Assembly: GCA_046498185.1 (NCBI GenBank)
Contig: JAWOBE010000007.1
Location: 1-9,271, forward strand
DNA from: CAYXDR01 sp046498185
GTDB taxonomy: Bacteria > Desulfobacterota > DSM-4660 > Desulfatiglandales > Desulfatiglandaceae
Direction of reading: 5' to 3'
Length of the DNA: 9,271 nt
Shown: positions 4,432 to 9,271 of the stretch, piece after piece
Layout: every line of letters begins with the position of its first letter
How positions within the stretch are numbered: position 1 is the stretch's first letter
The notes under the pieces: generated by a model
Databases searched by the model: none
Told to the model about the DNA's origin: nothing
Seen by the model: only the letters and a program-made list of their open reading frames with translations
Translations under genes and position numbers: made by a program

Positions 4432-7098
4432 CTATACCAGCCGATTAAGTTTTTCCATTATCTGTTCGATTTCTTGATCTTTAAACTGGAACCGCATTTC
4501 CAAAAATCTTTGCCTGAATTTAAGGATCTCTTCCTTTACCGTCCGTCCGGCAATAATCACATCCTTAATCAATTGGGCCAGTTGCTGAAAGTCCTCTGCT
4601 TCCATCCCAAAGCGGGTCATCTCGGAAACCCCCATCCGAAGCGAACCTGCGGCAGTAAAGCCTTCTTCCCCGGGAGCCGCCTGGTAATTCACGATTATGT
4701 TGTTTTTTTCAAGCCTTCGCGCGGTTTCAGGCCCCAGTCCGTAGCCCACCCCCACCACAACCTGGTGCGTTCGGGTGAAACCTTCGGCCGGGTCCCCTGC
4801 CACCTTCAAGCCGCATTCGTAGAGCGCGCGGGCGAAGGTGCGTGCATTAGCCAGCACTTTCGCCTGGTACTCGTCTTTGAATGCGTTCATTTCGTAAGCA
4901 GCCATCAAAAGTCCCAGCATCGTCCCGAGATGGTGATTGCTCACCGAGCCGGGGAATGTACGTCTCTCCACCGCCTCCCAGAGCGGGTGAAGCCTGCTTG
5001 TTTCCGTAATGTCCGATGCAATCACCCCGCGCTGGGTGCCGAAAAAGGTTTTATGGGTGGAACCGGTCACGATGTCCGCGCCTTCCTTGAACGGCTGCTG
5101 GAATCGAGGACCCACGAGGCCGAGAACATGAGCCATGTCATACATGATCACGCTGTTGAGCTTGAGCGCATCGACGATTTTCCTGATTTCAGCAACCGGT
5201 TCCGAGTAGAGCACCATACTTTTGCCGAAAATGATCAGTTCCGGGCGGTATTTTTCAAGCACATCAGCGCATGCGGCGGAGTCTATGCGGTAGGGATCTT
5301 CGCTCAAAACAGGGAATGGAACCACCGAGGGCCGCTCGCTCACCGGGTTTCTCGCAACGAAATCACGCAGAGCACCCATGGGTTGGGCGCTTAAATGCCC
5401 CCCGAGGATGATGTGGTTGTTCAGCACGGATCTAATTCGGCGCTGTTCTGTCTTGCGGTCCGCCCTGTTTAAAAAGTCGACCATGGCGCTGAAAACCGCG
5501 GTGTTGGCCATCTGCCCGGATATCGTGCGGGTTTCCACCAGACTGCAGTCCAGGAAGCGGCACATTTCAGCTGCAAGCAGTCTTTCGACTTCCGCGATGA
5601 AATCCGTTCCCTGGTAATAGAAGACTTCCGCGTCGTCCAATGCTTTCACACGTTTGTGTTCCGCATACCTGCCGGCCGGGTCCAGCCCCGAAAGCCTCCG
5701 AACCAGGGGCGAGACACACTGCTCGGAGGGGATTAAATTGATGCATTCCGTTCGCCGCCAGGTGGTGTTTTCAGCGGCTTTCCTTACAAGGTAACGCACA
5801 GCGCTTAAATTTTTCTGCGTTGAAGTTTCCTGGTCGATTTCTTCCTGTAATCTTTTTATGGATGCCTTGTTGCAGTATAAGGGCCTGGCATACGGAGGCG
5901 CTTCGCTTCGCAGGTGATAAGGCACCACAAGCCCCGGTATTCTTTTTCCGCGGATATCGATTACAATTTCGCTGTCTTTTCTTAAGCCGCTGTCGATGAG
6001 ACCCAGGCAAACAGGCCTCATCGCGTGTTCCCCGATGATTTTCGAATCTATCCCAGTGCCTTCAGTCTTGAAATACGGAACCATCGTTCCGCTGGTAATA
6101 TATCCGGCGAACTCATCGTTTTTGAAAACCTTGCACCCGGCCCTGGGAACGCCCCGGCCGGTGACCGACACAGGTAGAATCCTGCGCGGAAGAGCCTCGA
6201 TGTCACTAAAGTCCCGGTCGAGTATTTTTCGGTAGGCCCTGTATTGCCTCAAAAGGGCTTCTTTGCCCACGAATGCACCTTTAAGCGGTGAAAAACTCAC
6301 TGCAAAACAAGCCAGGGGCGAGGCGAAAACAGGGATGTCTCCGCCCTCGGGGTCTTTACCCAGTTCGTGCCCGTAAAGCGGAAGCCCCGCCTCAAGGCGC
6401 AGCGTATCCCTGGCGCCGAGACCGATCGGCCGTGCCCCGCGCTCCATAAGCAGATCCCACAGGGAAAGGGCTGATCCGGCATCCACGAAGATTTCAAAGC
6501 CCAGCGGCTCGCCGGTGTATCCGGTGCGGGAAATCTCGATGGCGCATCCTGCAATCTGCGCTTGACTGAGCGCATTTTTATAAGGATCCGGCATTTTTCC
6601 CGCTTCGATAAGGGATTCCAGTATCCCCCTGGACCGCGGACCCTGGATGCTGACCATGGCGGTCTGATCGGTAATGTCCCGAATTGTGACACCTGGGAAG
6701 TCAGATGAAAACCCCAACAGGTAGTTCAGATCCCTTTCCGTGTTCACGGCGTTCACCACGAGCAGGAATTCGCTTTCAATGAACCTGAAAAGATAAACAT
6801 CATCCACGGCGCAGCCGTTTTCGTCGAGTATAATGGTGTATTGGCTCTGTCCCACCTCGAGCGCCTGTGCGTTGTTTGAAAGAACATGCTGCAGAAAATT
6901 CAGGGCATTGCCGCCGCTTATAACGAACCTGCCCATGTGGGAAACATCAAAAATTCCGGCTTCAGACCTTACTGAAAGATGTTCCCTGATAATCCCATCA
7001 TTGTATTGGACCGGCATATCCCATCCGGCAAAAGGTTCCATTTTTGCGCCAAGTCGAACATGCGACTCCCATAAGGGAGTTTTGCGTAGTTTCTCCAT
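4432..7098 (-). CDS. fused glycine-cleavage T protein (aminomethyltransferase) and serine hydroxymethyltransferase
   Basis: One open frame of 888 residues. Residues 1-408 are GcvT-like: LRKTPLWESHVRLGAKMEPFAGW at the start, the folate-site aspartates in GCAVDDVYLF (99-100), SRTGYTGEPLGFEIF (190-204), GLGARDTLRLEAGLPLYGHEL (226-246), and a C-terminal barrel with ITSGT and EIVIDIRGKRIPG. Residues about 415-888 are a serine hydroxymethyltransferase of fold type I: NLIPSEQ (454-460), TISGQMAN, MYDMAHVLGLVG (652-663), the PLP lysine Lys683 in GSTHKTFFG, and the carboxylate-binding Arg821 in SLRMGVSEMTRFGM. GcvT transfers the C1 unit from the aminomethyl H-protein to tetrahydrofolate. SHMT joins methylene-tetrahydrofolate and glycine into serine, or runs in reverse. 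The SHMT half is divergent: GGHLSAQPMG and FPGSVSNHH replace the usual loop and GGPL motifs. ATG 7098 has GAGAGG (7115-7110) 11 nt upstream. No gcvH or gcvP is in the window. Confidence 0.9.
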   Translation of the reverse strand: MEKLRKTPLWESHVRLGAKMEPFAGWDMPVQYNDGIIREHLSVRSEAGIFDVSHMGRFVISGGNALNFLQHVLSNNAQALEVGQSQYTIILDENGCAVDDVYLFRFIESEFLLVVNAVNTERDLNYLLGFSSDFPGVTIRDITDQTAMVSIQGPRSRGILESLIEAGKMPDPYKNALSQAQIAGCAIEISRTGYTGEPLGFEIFVDAGSALSLWDLLMERGARPIGLGARDTLRLEAGLPLYGHELGKDPEGGDIPVFASPLACFAVSFSPLKGAFVGKEALLRQYRAYRKILDRDFSDIEALPRRILPVSVTGRGVPRAGCKVFKNDEFAGYITSGTMVPYFKTEGTGIDSKIIGEHAMRPVCLGLIDSGLRKDSEIVIDIRGKRIPGLVVPYHLRSEAPPYARPLYCNKASIKRLQEEIDQETSTQKNLSAVRYLVRKAAENTTWRRTECINLIPSEQCVSPLVRRLSGLDPAGRYAEHKRVKALDDAEVFYYQGTDFIAEVERLLAAEMCRFLDCSLVETRTISGQMANTAVFSAMVDFLNRADRKTEQRRIRSVLNNHIILGGHLSAQPMGALRDFVARNPVSERPSVVPFPVLSEDPYRIDSAACADVLEKYRPELIIFGKSMVLYSEPVAEIRKIVDALKLNSVIMYDMAHVLGLVGPRFQQPFKEGADIVTGSTHKTFFGTQRGVIASDITETSRLHPLWEAVERRTFPGSVSNHHLGTMLGLLMAAYEMNAFKDEYQAKVLANARTFARALYECGLKVAGDPAEGFTRTHQVVVGVGYGLGPETARRLEKNNIIVNYQAAPGEEGFTAAGSLRMGVSEMTRFGMEAEDFQQLAQLIKDVIIAGRTVKEEILKFRQRFLEMRFQFKDQEIEQIMEKLNRLV

Positions 7099-7194
7099 AC
7101 CCGTGATTTCCTCTCGAATTCGTTTTCAAATATATTTCAAGTTGTTGACAACGGAATGATAACACAACCAGCCTCCCCGGTCGACATCAAACCG

Positions 7195-7348
7195 GCGCCT
7201 GCGGCGGTGTTAGTGTTGGTGGCGCCTGCGGCGCGTGTTGGTGGGCCGCTGCGCGGCGGTGTTAGTGTTAGTGGCGCCTGCGGCGCGTGTTGGTGGGGCC
7301 GCTGCGCGGCGGTGTTAGTGTTGGTGGCGTCTGCGGCGCGTGTTGGTG
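7195..7348. repeat. GC-rich 52/53-bp tandem array of two alternating hairpins
   Basis: Units start with GGTGTTAGTG at 7206, 7258 and 7311, so the period is 52 then 53 bp. The third unit is cut short at about 7348. Each full unit holds palindrome A, GCGCC-TGC-GGCGC (7222-7234, 7274-7286), and palindrome B, GCCGC-TGC-GCGGC (7245-7257, 7298-7310). T/G-rich spacers such as GTGTTGGTG separate them. An imperfect A precedes the array (7195-7207), and the last A (7327-7339) carries one change in its left arm. The periods are not multiples of three, so the repeat is not coding. Confidence 0.85.
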
Positions 7349-7374
7349 TAAGTGTTCGTAGTGCTGCCTAGCTT

Positions 7375-7408
7375 GGGCCAGGCCAAAATTTCATTTCGGC
7401 ACTCCATG
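7375..7408 (-). repeat. REP-like hairpin (GGAGTG type), near-identical to 1223-1256
   Basis: 33 of 34 bases match the copy at 1223-1256 in the same orientation; the single change (A to G) lies at 7381, outside the stem. Minus-strand stem GCCGAAAT (7400-7393), loop GAA, stem ATTTTGGC (7389-7382). Here it stands alone, without the GTGGGAG-type partners, directly after the tandem array. Confidence 0.8.
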
Positions 7409-7503
7409 GGGATATGTGCAGCCCCAAGAGTCCATAAGAATCTTGCAACACGCGACATTCTGTGTAATCCTTAATTTCATTGAAACATGGAAAGGATACG
7501 GCG

Positions 7504-9271
7504 ATGAGCGCCAAACCTTCTTACGAGGAACTCGAACGGCGGCTGAAGGAGGCTGAAACCGAGCTGGCCGGGTTGAAACATGCCGAATCTGCATTGGGCA
7601 AAGCCAAGCGGCGTCTGACCACCCTGCTGGATTTCATTCCCTATGCTTTTGTCGTCTACGATAATGACGGCAAGGTATTTTATCTAAACCCTGCATTCAC
7701 TGAAACTTTCGGATGGACGCTGGAGGAACTGGAGGGACGATTCATCCCCTTCATTCCCCAGGATCTCAAGGGAGACACCGCCCGTTACTCAAATGAGCTT
7801 TATAAGGACGGTAAACCGCAACGTCATGAAACCAGGCGGCTTACAAAGGACGGCAGAATCCTCGATGTAACGATCCGCGCCGTTGCTTACCCTGCTTCCG
7901 AAAGGGATACAGCCGGCAGCATCGCAATCCTGCGGGACATCACAGAAGAACGCCGGCTTGAGCGCATAAACGATACAATTCGCAGAATCAGCACCGCGCT
8001 TCCGGAATATCCCGAGCTGGAAGAACTTCTCTCCTATGTTACATCCGAAATTATGGAACTCACAGAAGCGGAAGGCTCTGTTGTACTGCTGCTCGACGAA
8101 GAACGGGAACAACTTTTCGTGCTCGCCCCTTCCTACGAGGATGCCGCCACCCAAAGCCGTGTCCGCGAGGTGCGGTTCAACCTTGATGAACTGGTCGCGG
8201 GGCGCGTCGTCAAAACCGGCGAGCCTATCATCGTATCCGACACCTCGGAAGAAGCCGAACTTCACGCTGAAAGGGACCGCAGGCTGGGGTATCACACCAG
8301 GAACCTGCTGCTTGTTCCTTTAAAGGGCAGAGGGCGGATAAGCGGCGTGCTCTGTGCTTTGAACAAAAAACACGGTGAATTCGGGCAGCAGGATATAGAA
8401 ATGCTCAACATCGTGGGCGGAACGGTTGCTCTTTCCATTGAAAACGCAAGGTATTCCGAGCAGGTTCGAAAAGCCCTGCAGGAAGTGCAGAGTCTCAACA
8501 GGGCCAAGGATAAAATGATTAACCACCTGGCCCACGAGTTGGAAACCCCGGTTGCGATTCTACTGGGTTCCCTTGGGCTGCTCGAAAAGCACCTGGCATC
8601 GGTTCCGCGTGAACGATGGATCCATAACATGGAACGGCTCCACCGGAACCTGAAACGCATCAGCGCCATCCAGCTGGAAGTGCAGGATATAATGGAGGGG
8701 CGGGAAGGCGGCGCGTATACCATGTTGTCTCTTTTGCTCGACCAGTGTGCGGAAGAAATCGAGGTGCTTGCGGCTCAGGAGACAGGCATGGAAGGGCTTG
8801 CAAAAACCATACGGGAACGCGTAGAGGCTGTTTTCGCTCCCAGCGAGATGAAACCGGTGAATGTGAACTTGAAGAGCTTCGTCGGGGAGCGCCTCGAGAC
8901 AAGCCGGGATCAATGGGCCCACCGCCGGGTAAACATCGAAATTTCCCTCAAGGACGTGCCTGACGTGAAAGTGCCGATTGAATGCCTGGAAAAAGTTTTT
9001 GACGGTCTTGTGCGTAATGCCGTCGAGAACACGCCGGATGGTTCCAGCGTTGAAATCGAAGTAAAGCCCGGTGGCGAGGGAGTAGTGCTTGTGGTCAGGG
9101 ATTACGGCGTGGGAATTGAAGACGAAGCAAAAAGGCGCATATTCGAAGGTTTTTTCACCACCCAGGAAACTTTGGCCTATTCGAGCAAAAAGCCCTTTGA
9201 TTTCAACGCCGGCGGAAAAGGAGCCGACCTGTTGCGTATGAAAATATTCTCCGAACGTTACGGGTTCGAAA
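7504..9271 (+). CDS. PAS-GAF sensor histidine kinase (3'-truncated)
   Basis: The frame is open from ATG 7504 to the right edge: 589 residues with no stop. A Shine-Dalgarno GGAAAGGA ends 7 nt before the start. Domains in order: an N-terminal coiled coil (about 5-38, SYEELERRLKEAE); a PAS domain (about 39-155, FVVYDNDGKVFYLNPAF ... ILRDIT); a GAF domain (about 172-318); a HisKA helix pair with phospho-acceptor His344 in LAHELETPVAILLGSL; a helical insertion rich in charge (about 400-455); and a HATPase domain from about 460. In the HATPase, the N box has Asn505 and Asn509 (RNAVENTPDG), the G1 box is DYGVG (533-537), an F-box-like FEGFFTTQ follows, and the final box is GGKGADLL. I see no membrane span or signal peptide, so the kinase is probably cytoplasmic and senses through PAS and GAF. 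It autophosphorylates and would pass phosphate to a response regulator. No regulator is in the window; it may lie further right. The signal is unknown. Confidence 0.92.
   Translation, partial: MSAKPSYEELERRLKEAETELAGLKHAESALGKAKRRLTTLLDFIPYAFVVYDNDGKVFYLNPAFTETFGWTLEELEGRFIPFIPQDLKGDTARYSNELYKDGKPQRHETRRLTKDGRILDVTIRAVAYPASERDTAGSIAILRDITEERRLERINDTIRRISTALPEYPELEELLSYVTSEIMELTEAEGSVVLLLDEEREQLFVLAPSYEDAATQSRVREVRFNLDELVAGRVVKTGEPIIVSDTSEEAELHAERDRRLGYHTRNLLLVPLKGRGRISGVLCALNKKHGEFGQQDIEMLNIVGGTVALSIENARYSEQVRKALQEVQSLNRAKDKMINHLAHELETPVAILLGSLGLLEKHLASVPRERWIHNMERLHRNLKRISAIQLEVQDIMEGREGGAYTMLSLLLDQCAEEIEVLAAQETGMEGLAKTIRERVEAVFAPSEMKPVNVNLKSFVGERLETSRDQWAHRRVNIEISLKDVPDVKVPIECLEKVFDGLVRNAVENTPDGSSVEIEVKPGGEGVVLVVRDYGVGIEDEAKRRIFEGFFTTQETLAYSSKKPFDFNAGGKGADLLRMKIFSERYGFE

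Larger units (their letters stand above)
7099..7503. other. divergent intergenic region (405 nt)
   Basis: Lies between two genes that start back to back: the gcvT-glyA fusion (minus) and the sensor kinase (plus). Contents in order are an AT-rich leader next to the fusion gene (7119-7165), the GC-rich hairpin array (7195-7348), a REP-like hairpin (7375-7408), and about 95 nt before the kinase with its ribosome-binding site GGAAAGGA (7489-7496). Promoters must exist for both genes. On the minus strand the best candidate is an extended -10, TGT-TATCAT (7164-7156), without a clear -35. On the plus strand TGTAAT at 7463-7468 lacks a properly spaced -35. I call neither. Confidence 0.6.

Noticed and set aside
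4474..5394. 306-codon frame antisense to the SHMT domain
   Set aside because: It lies wholly opposite a domain with recognisable catalytic motifs and shows no family features; a shadow frame.
7195..7348. CRISPR array
   Set aside because: The repeats are contiguous, the segments between hairpins are themselves repeated rather than unique, and no cas gene is present.
7156..7371. Open frame of 71 codons reading through the GC-rich array
   Set aside because: The 52/53-bp period shifts frame between copies, so no peptide repeat is kept. It has no ribosome-binding site; the signal is palindromic DNA.
1223..7408. The 34-base direct repeat as attachment sites of a 6-kb integrated element
   Set aside because: The repeat is a hairpin with a diverged inverted relative at 1276-1304, which fits a dispersed REP. 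No integrase, tRNA end or phage gene lies between the copies.

Overview
The window comes from a mid-GC bacterium, most likely a member of the Desulfobacterota (sulfate-reducer lineage). That placement is inference. It rests on the histidine kinase at the right edge, whose N-terminal SYEELERRLKEAE helix and GGKGADLLRMKIFSERYG end resemble kinases I associate with that phylum, and on the glycine/serine C1 gene. There are six protein-coding genes, two of them cut by the window edges. I see no rRNA, tRNA, CRISPR array, transposase or integrase.

Left part (1-2443, + strand). The C-terminal half of a 3-hydroxyisobutyrate-dehydrogenase-family enzyme is followed 8 nt later by a complete short-chain dehydrogenase of gluconate-5-dehydrogenase type. 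After a 265-nt gap comes a LacI-family repressor. This looks like the end of a catabolic cassette for a sugar acid or hydroxy acid with its local regulator. The gap holds a nested set of four REP-like hairpins (1183-1351).

Middle (2444-4399). A very AT-rich, inverted-repeat-bounded block (2461-2610) follows the repressor. Next are a good sigma70-like promoter and a small orphan gene (2721-3029, +). That gene converges on a minus-strand gene for an exported protein. The exported protein has a signal peptide, a beta-sandwich domain and a lipase-like alpha/beta-hydrolase domain in which the nucleophile Ser is Gly.

Middle-right (4432-7098, - strand). One 888-residue frame fuses a GcvT-type aminomethyltransferase to a divergent serine hydroxymethyltransferase. 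The exported hydrolase-like gene starts about 30 nt after its stop (8 nt if the upstream-most ATG is used), so the two are probably co-transcribed.

Right part (7099-9271). A 405-nt divergent intergenic region holds a GC-rich 52/53-bp tandem array built from two alternating perfect hairpins, and a further copy of one REP hairpin (33 of 34 bases identical to one 6 kb away). It is followed by a PAS-GAF-HisKA-HATPase sensor kinase that runs off the right edge.

The most unusual items are the GcvT-SHMT fusion, the Ser-less lipase-fold protein linked to it, and the REP family whose inverted copies differ only by compensatory stem changes. I find no convincing multi-gene defence or mobile system here.
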